The notes under the pieces: model-generated
What the model saw: only the letters and a program-made list of their open reading frames with translations
Database searches by the model: none
Told to the model about the DNA's origin: nothing
NCBI RefSeq assembly: GCF_001280595.1
Contig: NZ_LITU01000060.1
Span: 59,407-93,087, forward strand
Direction: 5' to 3'
Length of the DNA: 33,681 bases
Source: Paenibacillus xylanivorans
GTDB taxonomy: Bacteria > Bacillota > Bacilli > Paenibacillales > Paenibacillaceae
Shown here: piece after piece, positions 23,564 to 31,861 of the stretch
How the letters are laid out: each line of letters opens with the position of its first letter
Numbering within the stretch: the stretch's first letter is position 1
Made by a program: the position numbers and the translations under genes

Positions 23564-24331
23564 ATGAAGTTGGGTGAGGCCAGACAGGCTTTAACGGACT
23601 ACACCGTATTTACGCTATCCCGGAGACAGCGGATTGTCTGCATGCTGATTAGTGGTTTGTTGTTCTTTGGTGTCGGTATTTTATTCTATCATCACTGGTT
23701 GGCCGGATTGATATTGGCTGCGGGGTGTATATGGGTACCAAAACACTGGACAAAAGTACTGCTGGAACGAAGAAGAATGACTCTCAGTTTACATTTTAAG
23801 CAGGCATTATATGCGTTGTCCTCCGCGCTGGCTGCGGGAAAATCGGTAGAGAATGGATTTAAGGAATCAGTAGAGGATCTGCGCATGCTGAATCCTGAGG
23901 CGGATACAGATCTCATTCGTGAATTCACCATTTTGAGGACGCGGATGGAGTATGGTCAGCCCATTGAAGAGGCGCTGCAAGACTTCTCGGATCGGGCCAA
24001 AATTGAGGATATCACAAACTTTGCCGATGTGTTCATCACTTGTAAGCGAACGGGTGGAGATCTGGTCGAAGTGGTGAGGCGAACCTCTGCGGTCATTGGT
24101 GAGAAGCTGGATATTCAGCAGGATATCATGGTAGCAGTGGCACAGAAGAAGTTTGAATCCAAAGTGATGTTTGCCGCTCCATTTATTTTTCTAATTTTTC
24201 TGAACTTTACGGCCAAGGATTTTATGGAGCCGTTATACAGCGGGATGGGATATATGATCTCCAGCGGGGCATTGGCGTTACTTGCCTGCTGTTATTTGTG
24301 GATTACACGCATTATGGATATCAAAGTATAA
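23564..24331 (+). CDS. tadB: TadB-like inner-membrane platform protein
   Basis: A protein of about 255 residues with the type II secretion F domain. The N-terminal hydrophobic pair (IVCMLISGLLFFGVGILFY, LAGLILAAGCIWV) is followed by the cytoplasmic helical domain LSSALAAGKSVENGF ... FADVFITCKRTGGDLVEVVR and two C-terminal membrane helices. It forms the platform with TadC. ATG 23564, GTG 23561 and TTG 23570 are all possible starts; AGGTGA overlaps them. Confidence 0.88.
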   Translation: MKLGEARQALTDYTVFTLSRRQRIVCMLISGLLFFGVGILFYHHWLAGLILAAGCIWVPKHWTKVLLERRRMTLSLHFKQALYALSSALAAGKSVENGFKESVEDLRMLNPEADTDLIREFTILRTRMEYGQPIEEALQDFSDRAKIEDITNFADVFITCKRTGGDLVEVVRRTSAVIGEKLDIQQDIMVAVAQKKFESKVMFAAPFIFLIFLNFTAKDFMEPLYSGMGYMISSGALALLACCYLWITRIMDIKV

Positions 24332-24343
24332 GGAGCTGACACG

Positions 24344-25213
24344 ATGCTGCTTCCTGTTATTTTCGGAGGGGTGCTCGGAGCAGGGTGGCTGGTGCTGGAT
24401 CAAACGCGAGGGCAGACCTACCGACATTTGCGCAAACTGGATATGGAAGGATTACGTCTGAAGAAGCTGCATGGCCCCTTTTTGTTTTTACTGGATAAGT
24501 TCGAGGTGGGCCGTAGGTTGCCTGTGCTCATGTTCCGCATGCAGCATGCCATTCAGAAAATGTATGGCATACAGCATAGTGGCGAGAAAACGATGCTCTA
24601 TTGTGCTGAGATGCTGACTTATTCGTGGCTGATGTTGCTCGTAGGATGCCTTTTGTCGCTCGTTGGGGACATTGGGCTTGGGGGTATGGTAGGTGGATTG
24701 GCACTCGGTGTTGCATTGCCCTTCGCCCTTTACAAAGACCTTAACACCAAAGTACAGCGAAGAGATCAGGACATACTCATGGAGCTACCGGAGTTATTGA
24801 ACAGAATTGTCCTGCTGGTTGGTGCGGGAGAAACGGTACAGCGTGCCATTATTCACTGTGTAGCAAGTCAGGGAGAACGGGATCATCCCCTCTATAATGA
24901 GCTGCGAAAGACGGTCGGGAATTGGAATAACGGTTATTCGTTTCAACAATCGTTTGAACAATTCAGTCGTCGCTGTGGTGTGCAGGAAGTGACGATTTTT
25001 ACAACAACGGTGCTGCTGAATTTCCGGCGAGGGGGAGGTGACTTTGTATTGGCGCTGCGGGATCTGTCCCATGTGTTGTGGGAGAAACGCAAGGCCGTTA
25101 GTCGGGCTAAGGGAGAACAGGCTTCTTCCAAATTGGTGTTTCCGATGGTCCTGATCTTTTTTTCGATTGTGGTGATGATCGGGGCACCTGCTTTTATGAT
25201 GATGAATATGTAG
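24344..25213 (+). CDS. tadC: TadC-like inner-membrane platform protein
   Basis: A 289-residue type II secretion F-domain protein, partner of TadB. Hydrophobic segments lie at the N-terminus, around LTYSWLMLLVGCLLSLVGDI and at LVFPMVLIFFSIVVMIGAPA. The cytoplasmic core contains ELPELLNRIVLLVGAGETVQ and FRRGGGDFVLALRDLSHVLW. AAGGAG precedes the ATG at 24344, 12 bases after tadB. Confidence 0.88.
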   Translation: MLLPVIFGGVLGAGWLVLDQTRGQTYRHLRKLDMEGLRLKKLHGPFLFLLDKFEVGRRLPVLMFRMQHAIQKMYGIQHSGEKTMLYCAEMLTYSWLMLLVGCLLSLVGDIGLGGMVGGLALGVALPFALYKDLNTKVQRRDQDILMELPELLNRIVLLVGAGETVQRAIIHCVASQGERDHPLYNELRKTVGNWNNGYSFQQSFEQFSRRCGVQEVTIFTTTVLLNFRRGGGDFVLALRDLSHVLWEKRKAVSRAKGEQASSKLVFPMVLIFFSIVVMIGAPAFMMMNM

Positions 25214-25224
25214 GAGGAATTGGG

Positions 25225-25419
25225 ATGTTGGACTTAATGAAAAGCAAAGTAACTGGATTTTGGAAGGAAGAGGACGGGCTTGGTACGTTGGAGCTGATTC
25301 TGATTATTGGCGTTATTATCATTATTGCATTAATATTCAAGAAACAAATAACTGAGCTAATTACGAGCCTGCTTAGTAAAGTGGACACGAAAAGTAATGA
25401 ATTTTTCCCGGGTAAGTAG
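25225..25419 (+). CDS. Flp-like pilin
   Basis: A 64-residue protein with a charged leader followed by a class III prepilin site and one membrane helix: KEEDGLGTLELILIIGVIII. Cleavage after the first Gly would put Glu at position +5, as in type IV-like pilins. Size and position between tadC and the TadE-like genes fit the major pilin. AGGAGGAATT precedes the ATG. The tail overlaps the next gene by 23 bases. Confidence 0.82.
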   Translation: MLDLMKSKVTGFWKEEDGLGTLELILIIGVIIIIALIFKKQITELITSLLSKVDTKSNEFFPGK

Positions 25420-26074
25420 ATTTAAAAAGGAAGAAGGGAGCTTCACCATCGAAGCCTCCCTCGTCTTCCCTATTGTGCTGTTTATTATCGTGTTGTTACT
25501 CTTTTTCTCTATGTACATGTATCAGAAAACATTTCTGAACCAGCATGCGTATGCAGCTTCTGAACGTGCCGCCTACAGCTGGGACAATAGCCACAAGCAG
25601 GCGACGACCGGTGAAGTTGTAGCTGGGGAACATGACAACTTGTACTGGAGATTGACCGATGATCGATTGCTCGGAGCACTGTTTGGTTGGGCGGGAGCGG
25701 ACAATGAGGTAATTGTTTCTGTACCCGCGGGAGAAGGAGGAAGCCTATCGGAAAAGAAACTGTCCCAAGCAGCACAAGGCATGCCTTCTGGCATGAACGG
25801 GACAATTGAATACCAGAACTCGCTGATCCAACGAAAAGTTACAACCAAGCTGGAGCAGGTAATTTCTTTACCGGTGCCTTCTTTTTTATTTGATTCAGGT
25901 AACAGTGTATTAACACAAGGAACATCTGCAGTTGTAGAACCGACGGAATTCATCCGAACCGTGGATCTGGTCCGTTATTATGCAGCCAAGTTTAAAGGCA
26001 AGGGCGGGGCCGCAGCCAGTACTGCCGCTGAAGCGGGACAGGTTGTACAGCATTTTGGCAAAACCAAAAAATGA
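25397..26074 (+). CDS. TadE-like pseudopilin
   Basis: A 225-residue protein with short cationic leader, prepilin-type site EEGSFTIEASLVFP (Glu at +5 after Gly) and one membrane helix to about residue 44, then an exported domain without recognisable fold. The TIEASLVFP block is typical of TadE proteins, minor components cleaved by the TadV peptidase. The ATG at 25397 lies inside the pilin gene and its ribosome site is weak, so translation is probably coupled. Confidence 0.85.
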   Translation: MNFSRVSRFKKEEGSFTIEASLVFPIVLFIIVLLLFFSMYMYQKTFLNQHAYAASERAAYSWDNSHKQATTGEVVAGEHDNLYWRLTDDRLLGALFGWAGADNEVIVSVPAGEGGSLSEKKLSQAAQGMPSGMNGTIEYQNSLIQRKVTTKLEQVISLPVPSFLFDSGNSVLTQGTSAVVEPTEFIRTVDLVRYYAAKFKGKGGAAASTAAEAGQVVQHFGKTKK

Positions 26075-26092
26075 GGAAAGGAGGAGGAAGCA

Positions 26093-28282
26093 CTGTTCAG
26101 AAAAAAAGACGGTGAATCAGGAGCCGTAACCGTGTTCTTGATCTTAATTTTAGCCGGAATCTTTATGTTTGTTGCCATATTTATCGATTATGCACGAATT
26201 GCTGCCTTTAAAGTACAGGCAGAACGAATGACGCATGCGGCGATGAGATCTGTGATGTCAGCCTATGATCCGTCCCTGCGGGAGTATGGTCTATTTGGAT
26301 ATGGTGACAGCAGTGCAGAAGCGATCATGGCCAAAGTGCTGAATGATAGTGTGAAGCCCTCGGCTGTAAAAGATGGATTTCCAATTCTGGATATCCAATG
26401 GGATACGACTTCACTGAGCATGGAGCGTGAACTGGGCAGATACGATATTTTTAATCGCCAGATTCAAGAGGATATGAAATATCGAGCGCCGGTTGATTTT
26501 ACCCTAGAGGTGGTCAACCGTTTTAAGCCGATGTCGGAAGAGATGAAAGAAGCTGCTCATACCGTGGATTTACTCAAAAAATTGCAAAAACTGTATGACA
26601 AACGTGAGGAATTGCTGGACGAAGCAATAGCCAATCAGACGGAATCCGCCGAAAAGCTGAAGGGTCTGCCTGCATTGATCATGAATCCGCCTTCCTCTGC
26701 CATTTACGATGAGATGTTAAGAGAGACGCCAGAGACAGCTGCCGAAGTAGCGGCGCGTTATGCGGATTATCTGAACAAGAAACAAATGGATGAGGGACTG
26801 CCCTTCAACCAGCAATCGTACATGCTGGAGCTTGCTCGTTATCGTACAGGCGTGGGGAATGTGGTGACAGGCATAAGCATGATCATACAGCCAGCATTGC
26901 AGGCTCATCAGACGAAATTGGAGGAAGCACAAGCCAAGATTGAAGAAGCTCGCAAGATCAATGAGGAAATGAAGCGGGTAATCGCTGAAGGGGAGAACCG
27001 TTCACAGAATGCCAGTTACGATAAAGTAGGCAACTCAACGCTGCCTGGGACGAGCCCTCCGTCTACCGGATCGGGTAGTGAAGCGAAAAGTACACGCTCC
27101 CTTGCTTCGGAACTTGTAAGAGCCGACACGCTGTTCGATCAGTTAAACGTACGTATACGCTCACAAAATTCGGATTTTACCAATGTCAGAAATGACAGCA
27201 TGGAGCTTAATACGCAGCTTCGCACTATTACGGTGGTGAGTGGTGTTTCCATTAAACCAGCGGTTAGACAGGCTAGTCAGGTAACGGAACGATACATGGA
27301 CACTTACGTGAGAAGTGGCCCCTCCAATGTCATTCTTCAAAGTAAACAGCAGTTGGAGAGCGGTCGCGGATCGGATACCCAGCGCAAAGCGAATGACAAG
27401 GAATCCAAAGGGAAGTTGAAGGATGTTAAACGGATTTTTTCGCAGATTGAAAAGGGAAGCTCCGGATCAATGGAAGCCTTCAAGCAACTGGAAGAGTACT
27501 ACAACGGCAGCATCGCTTTTAACCAAGCGAGTCGTGAGGAAGCCAAAAAGGCAGAGATTGCTGGCGATCCGTATGACTCCGGTGGTGACGCCATGAACGG
27601 AATGGACAGTTTGTTCAGCGGTATGTCCGGTCTGTTGGATAGCCTTGGAGATGAATTGTTCCAGAATGAGTATGCACTGGCGTATTTTAATTCGATGGAT
27701 TTTGGACAATTATTCAATTGGACTGAAGGTAGCGGCGATCCTGGTGAAGTGTTCAAACTGGAGAATCAGGAACTGGAGTACATCGTCTATGGTTTTCATA
27801 ATCCTTCTGGGAATATTGCCGCTGCATATGCGGAGATCTTTGGCATGCGTTTGGCGATTCGAACTGCAGAAGGATTAATTGAGAATAGCAAGCTTGGGAA
27901 TCCACTACTTGTATTATCTGCTGCAATTTTATATGGAATTACAAACGCTATAGCAGATATGGTGAAGTTGGCTAAAGACGGCAGTGTGGAATTGTCCAAA
28001 TATATCAAAGTGAAGCTTACATACAGGGATCATCTCCGATTGTTCCTCTTAATGCATAGCAACAATGAACGCAAAATGTCCAGAATGTTGGCTTTGATCA
28101 GGTTAAATACGGGCGTGAACCCGGACGAGAAGCAGACCTATGCTTCGGGAGACATGCGCAGCAGTATCAAGCTGTGGTTTTTGCCGGGAGTCACCAGAAG
28201 TATAGGTGCTCTCATGGGTAGTGCAGACCAGGTAGAAGATGGGCGATTTTTCATTGATCGGAAGGCCGATTATTCCTATTAA
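26093..28282 (+). CDS. TadG-like large pseudopilin (CTG start proposed)
   Basis: About 729 residues. The N-terminus FRKKDGESGAVTVFLILILA has the cationic leader, Gly site and membrane helix (about residues 13-34) of TadG-type proteins. The helix is followed by a long exported region with a coiled-coil stretch near 270-305 (KLEEAQAKIEEARKINEEMK) and a hydrophobic segment near 604-626. Frame openness upstream to 26075 and AAAGGAGGAGG at 26078-26087 point to CTG at 26093 as the start, because the only standard codon nearby, GTG at 26132, falls inside the membrane helix and would remove the leader. An unrecognised start further upstream is excluded by a stop at 26072. Confidence 0.8.
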   Translation: MFRKKDGESGAVTVFLILILAGIFMFVAIFIDYARIAAFKVQAERMTHAAMRSVMSAYDPSLREYGLFGYGDSSAEAIMAKVLNDSVKPSAVKDGFPILDIQWDTTSLSMERELGRYDIFNRQIQEDMKYRAPVDFTLEVVNRFKPMSEEMKEAAHTVDLLKKLQKLYDKREELLDEAIANQTESAEKLKGLPALIMNPPSSAIYDEMLRETPETAAEVAARYADYLNKKQMDEGLPFNQQSYMLELARYRTGVGNVVTGISMIIQPALQAHQTKLEEAQAKIEEARKINEEMKRVIAEGENRSQNASYDKVGNSTLPGTSPPSTGSGSEAKSTRSLASELVRADTLFDQLNVRIRSQNSDFTNVRNDSMELNTQLRTITVVSGVSIKPAVRQASQVTERYMDTYVRSGPSNVILQSKQQLESGRGSDTQRKANDKESKGKLKDVKRIFSQIEKGSSGSMEAFKQLEEYYNGSIAFNQASREEAKKAEIAGDPYDSGGDAMNGMDSLFSGMSGLLDSLGDELFQNEYALAYFNSMDFGQLFNWTEGSGDPGEVFKLENQELEYIVYGFHNPSGNIAAAYAEIFGMRLAIRTAEGLIENSKLGNPLLVLSAAILYGITNAIADMVKLAKDGSVELSKYIKVKLTYRDHLRLFLLMHSNNERKMSRMLALIRLNTGVNPDEKQTYASGDMRSSIKLWFLPGVTRSIGALMGSADQVEDGRFFIDRKADYSY

Positions 28283-28310
28283 ATATCCGGGTCGTTTCGG
28301 TGGAGGGATT

Positions 28311-29360
28311 ATGGATAAGCAGCATCAGCAAGAAAAAGTTTTGGCATCTTTGCACAATCGAATAACACGAATTCACAGACTGGAAAGATTGAAGTCACTG
28401 ATTGAACAGAGTCGTTCTCTCCGAAAGTTGCGTTCTCCAAAAAGGGAACAGGGCAGCATCGTTTTGGAAGCCTCACTGGTTTTGCCTGTATTCCTGTTCT
28501 TTGTCATGTTCCTCATTTACATCGTACAGATGACGTTAGTATCGACAGCGCTGCAGAGTACGGCAGGAGAAGCCGTGAAGCAGTTATCCACGAAAATATA
28601 TCCGGTCTCCCTTGTATTCACGCCCTCTGATTCCGCAGGTAGTGGAGGCTCAGAGGGTGGATGGAAAATACCGGAGCTGTCACTGACGGAATGGGCCGAA
28701 GAGTATGCCTCTTCGCTACCAGAGCCGCTAAGCGATTGGGTCCGTGCCGCCGCTGCCAGAGGTGAACAACCATTACAGGAGATCAAGACATCCGTTCTTG
28801 AGACCGTACTTGATCCGACTGTTAAACCGCTGCTTCAGCCTTTTATTAATACTTCTGTGCTGGATGTAGAGCGTGTGCATGTTAACGGTATTTCCATACC
28901 TGATCTCAAAAATAAAACGAACCCTTACTTTCGGCTTGAATTGAGCTATGAAATGCCTGTTAAGGTCCCCTTCCTAGGGAAATCTTTACGCATTCAAGCG
29001 GCTGCGGCAGAACGGGTATGGATCGGAGATACCGGAGAAGGCTCCAATGGTAATGGAGGAGAAGCGGATTCTGCAGGAACAGTAACCGTGTTATCCAAGC
29101 CGGAGCCAGCATATATAGGCAATAATGCAACAATTAAGGTTAAAGTGGAGCCCGGAGCTACAGCGAACTTAACGATATTTTACAAGTCGGGTGAAAGTTC
29201 GGCCAAGCATATCGGATGGGCGACTGCCGATGAAAATGGTGTGATTGAGTGGAACTGGTTTGTAGGAACACGTACAACGGAGGGCACATGGACGTTTGTT
29301 GTGGAGACAGCGGATGGTGCCAAGACGGTTACTGAGTTTAATGTGGCTTCCAGAAAATAA
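28311..29360 (+). CDS. TadE-like pseudopilin with C-terminal beta-sandwich
   Basis: A 349-residue protein. After about 55 polar and basic residues comes the prepilin-type block REQGSIVLEASLVLPVFLFF (Glu at +5 after Gly) and a membrane helix. The exported part ends in a Gly/Asn/Glu linker (EGSNGNGGEADS) and a domain of about 95 residues with beta-strand periodicity (ATIKVKVEPGATANLTIFYK, EGTWTFVVETADGAKTV), probably Ig-like. The start is ATG 28311 with GGAGGG upstream. Its stop overlaps the next start (TAATG). Confidence 0.83.
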   Translation: MDKQHQQEKVLASLHNRITRIHRLERLKSLIEQSRSLRKLRSPKREQGSIVLEASLVLPVFLFFVMFLIYIVQMTLVSTALQSTAGEAVKQLSTKIYPVSLVFTPSDSAGSGGSEGGWKIPELSLTEWAEEYASSLPEPLSDWVRAAAARGEQPLQEIKTSVLETVLDPTVKPLLQPFINTSVLDVERVHVNGISIPDLKNKTNPYFRLELSYEMPVKVPFLGKSLRIQAAAAERVWIGDTGEGSNGNGGEADSAGTVTVLSKPEPAYIGNNATIKVKVEPGATANLTIFYKSGESSAKHIGWATADENGVIEWNWFVGTRTTEGTWTFVVETADGAKTVTEFNVASRK

Positions 29361-29881
29361 TGAAGGAGATGATGGAGGTGGAGTGGTTTTACCTGGCCTG
29401 TGGTCTATATGTGATTGCAGCTTTTGTTACAGATGTTCGTTCGATGAAGATTCCAAATCGTTTGACTTTACCAGTGACTGTCACGGGAGTACTGGCCCAT
29501 ACCATCTGGGGGGGATGGGAGGGATTTATGTTCTCAGCAGCCGGATTCGCGATCGGGTTTGGTGTGTTATTTCTCATGTATCTAATAGGTGCAGTGGGTG
29601 CGGGAGATGTTAAATTGTTTGGGGGGATTGGAGCTTGGACAGGTCTGATCTTTGGCGTTCACGTTATTATTTACTCCGTTTTGTATGCAGGGGCAATCGG
29701 ATTAGTCATTCTATTGTTCCGCAGGGATTCTGCGAAGCGAATTCGCGGCATGGCAGGAAATCTTGCCGGTTTTTTCATGCTCGGTTCGCTCAAGCTGGTC
29801 AACCAGGAAAAGACATTGAAGTTTCCATTTATGCTGGCGGTATTGCCGGGATTCATTAGCGCCTATATCTATATGTCTTAA
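29360..29881 (+). CDS. tadV: TadV/CpaA-like prepilin peptidase (A24 family)
   Basis: A membrane aspartic peptidase of about 173 residues that cleaves the pilin and pseudopilin leaders. The two catalytic aspartates are Asp25 in FVTDVRSMKIPN and Asp83 in GAVGAGDVKLFGG. Six hydrophobic segments are visible. The start is uncertain: ATG 29360 overlaps the previous stop, while ATG 29369/29372 or GTG 29378 are better spaced from AAGGAG at 29363-29368. Confidence 0.9.
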   Translation: MKEMMEVEWFYLACGLYVIAAFVTDVRSMKIPNRLTLPVTVTGVLAHTIWGGWEGFMFSAAGFAIGFGVLFLMYLIGAVGAGDVKLFGGIGAWTGLIFGVHVIIYSVLYAGAIGLVILLFRRDSAKRIRGMAGNLAGFFMLGSLKLVNQEKTLKFPFMLAVLPGFISAYIYMS

Positions 29882-29944
29882 TTTGAATTTTATAAGATGT
29901 GGGTATTGCAAATTATAGCTTATTAACGGAAAGAGAGGATTGAC

Positions 29945-31861
29945 ATGTATGGATTAACGAGAGATTTCATTCGAAACGGCGGATCGTTTATGGTTTTGGA
30001 AAAAGCGGAAGGGCTGCGAATGGACGAACTAAGCCGTGTGCAGATGGGTATGTTGTCTTCCAATCAAATTCCAAGGCTTCTTCCAGTTCATATCCGGGAG
30101 GTGGATCGTAATGTAACGTTACAATATGATATTTCAGGGTATAAGATGTTACCTCAGATGTTAAAGTCAGGAAAAATCAAGCTGCGTGTGTTATATGGTC
30201 TATTGTTTCAACTGGCAGATACGTTTACGGAATGCAGACAATATATGTTGGATTCACGTAAATTACAGATTCAGGAAGAGTACATATTTATCAATGGTTC
30301 ATTGGAAATTGGAGAACTTGGATTGGTATATATTCCGATTGTCGATGTGGTTGAGGTTGATTCGACCCCTCAGCAATTTCGCGAACTGGTTATTAGACTA
30401 ATGGCCAATGTTCAGGAGCTTCAGGGCGAGGGGATTCAGCGTGTCCTCCAGCTATGTGACAATGAACAATGGGATATCAAACAATTGCGTGAACTATTGC
30501 TTGAATTATATGCAGATGAGCAGAGTAGTTCTGGTTCAGGCCAAGCATCGTTTATGTCTTCGCGTGGATCATCCGGGTCAACTGACAGTGAATTAGGAAT
30601 GCCAATTTCCGCAATTCCAGAGCGGGGGAATGAGTCGTTTTCCAATAGAACTGTGCAAGACCGGTATCGTCATTTGGATGGAAAGGGTGAAGCTGGGCAG
30701 CAGTTGAAATCAAGCCATCAACCGAGCGTATCTAATGCGGAGGAAGACAAACAGCTAAACAAATCCTTTTTAGGATTCTCCGGGAGACGTTCATCGATAG
30801 AGTCTTCATTACAATCTAAAAATGGTGTTACCAATCCGGCACAGCGCCAAACGTTTGATTCAGTACAGGAAGATGTTATGGAAACGGAAGAGAAATCAGG
30901 ATCTTCCAAAACGACCTATATCATTCTGGGCTGTATGATTGCCACGGCACTGGTATGGAGATTTATCTATATGGAACAACCGGGGCAGACACAAATGATT
31001 CTATCCGCAGCTTTAAGTGGTGGGTTGCTTGGGATCGCAGGTTGGGCATGGGTGACCAAAGGGAAATTTGGAAGTTCAAAATCCAATCCGCTACGCAAGA
31101 AGATGCCGAATGAAGAATATACAGAGGGCGAATCACAGGAGGGCTCCTCCAATAAGCGATCTGCTTTTTTCGGTTTGGGCAGAGGCAAAGACAAGCACAA
31201 AGAAAGTGAAGAAGAGATGTTTCAGGAGAGCTGGCGTTGGAATGCCTCTGACATGTCTCCAGAAGGTAACGCATATGCACAAGGTTACACGAGTCAACAG
31301 AACTCTGGTGATATGCAAAGTTCTGAATCAGGACGGGGGCATTCTTTTGAATCCAGGTCATCTGTAGCAGGAAATGCTCGCTTTCATAATCTACATATAC
31401 CAGCCGAAGTATCTGATGAACCTTTCGTTCAGCATACTATCGAAGCCACTGCTTCAACATCGGAGCTCTTCCATCATCATGCGGCGGCTGATGCAACAGT
31501 AAATTTGCAGAGTATTGCTGGCGGAAGCGTTGGAGGAGCAGGTCCAGTAGTACCTTCTTTTTATCTTGAACGCAGATCCGCAACAGGAGACAAAAATGAA
31601 CGGATGGATGTCCGTGGGGCCTCTTTTGTTATTGGCCGATCGGCGGATATGGTCCAGTGGGTGGATTCAGCCACCGGCGTGTCCCGTGCTCATGTGGAAT
31701 TGAGCCGGAACAAATCGGGTTATGTCATTAAGGATTTGGGTTCTGTGAATGGAACAATTCTCAAGGGCAATGTCCTTGCTCCGTACAAAGAATATCCGCT
31801 CGAAGATGGAGATACCTTTACGTTGGCTGAGTCTGTTTACACGTATCGATCAGTCGGATAG
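29945..31861 (+). CDS. Membrane protein with pseudokinase-like N-domain and C-terminal FHA domain
   Basis: A 638-residue protein. Residues 1-190 (MLPQMLKSGKIKLRVLYGLL, then LQIQEEYIFINGSLEIGELG) resemble what I recall as DUF6382, distantly like the EssB/YukC pseudokinase of type VII secretion. A low-complexity linker leads to two membrane helices (about 322-342 and 350-371) that should return the chain to the cytoplasm, then another linker and an FHA domain (about 557-638) with VIGRS, SRAHVEL and DLGSVNGT, the phosphothreonine-binding set. It closes the tad operon, 63 bases after tadV, with GAAAGAGAGG before the ATG. It may couple Ser/Thr phosphorylation to pilus function; that is inference. 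The 3' end overlaps the convergent epimerase gene by 12 bases. Confidence 0.85.
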   Translation: MYGLTRDFIRNGGSFMVLEKAEGLRMDELSRVQMGMLSSNQIPRLLPVHIREVDRNVTLQYDISGYKMLPQMLKSGKIKLRVLYGLLFQLADTFTECRQYMLDSRKLQIQEEYIFINGSLEIGELGLVYIPIVDVVEVDSTPQQFRELVIRLMANVQELQGEGIQRVLQLCDNEQWDIKQLRELLLELYADEQSSSGSGQASFMSSRGSSGSTDSELGMPISAIPERGNESFSNRTVQDRYRHLDGKGEAGQQLKSSHQPSVSNAEEDKQLNKSFLGFSGRRSSIESSLQSKNGVTNPAQRQTFDSVQEDVMETEEKSGSSKTTYIILGCMIATALVWRFIYMEQPGQTQMILSAALSGGLLGIAGWAWVTKGKFGSSKSNPLRKKMPNEEYTEGESQEGSSNKRSAFFGLGRGKDKHKESEEEMFQESWRWNASDMSPEGNAYAQGYTSQQNSGDMQSSESGRGHSFESRSSVAGNARFHNLHIPAEVSDEPFVQHTIEATASTSELFHHHAAADATVNLQSIAGGSVGGAGPVVPSFYLERRSATGDKNERMDVRGASFVIGRSADMVQWVDSATGVSRAHVELSRNKSGYVIKDLGSVNGTILKGNVLAPYKEYPLEDGDTFTLAESVYTYRSVG

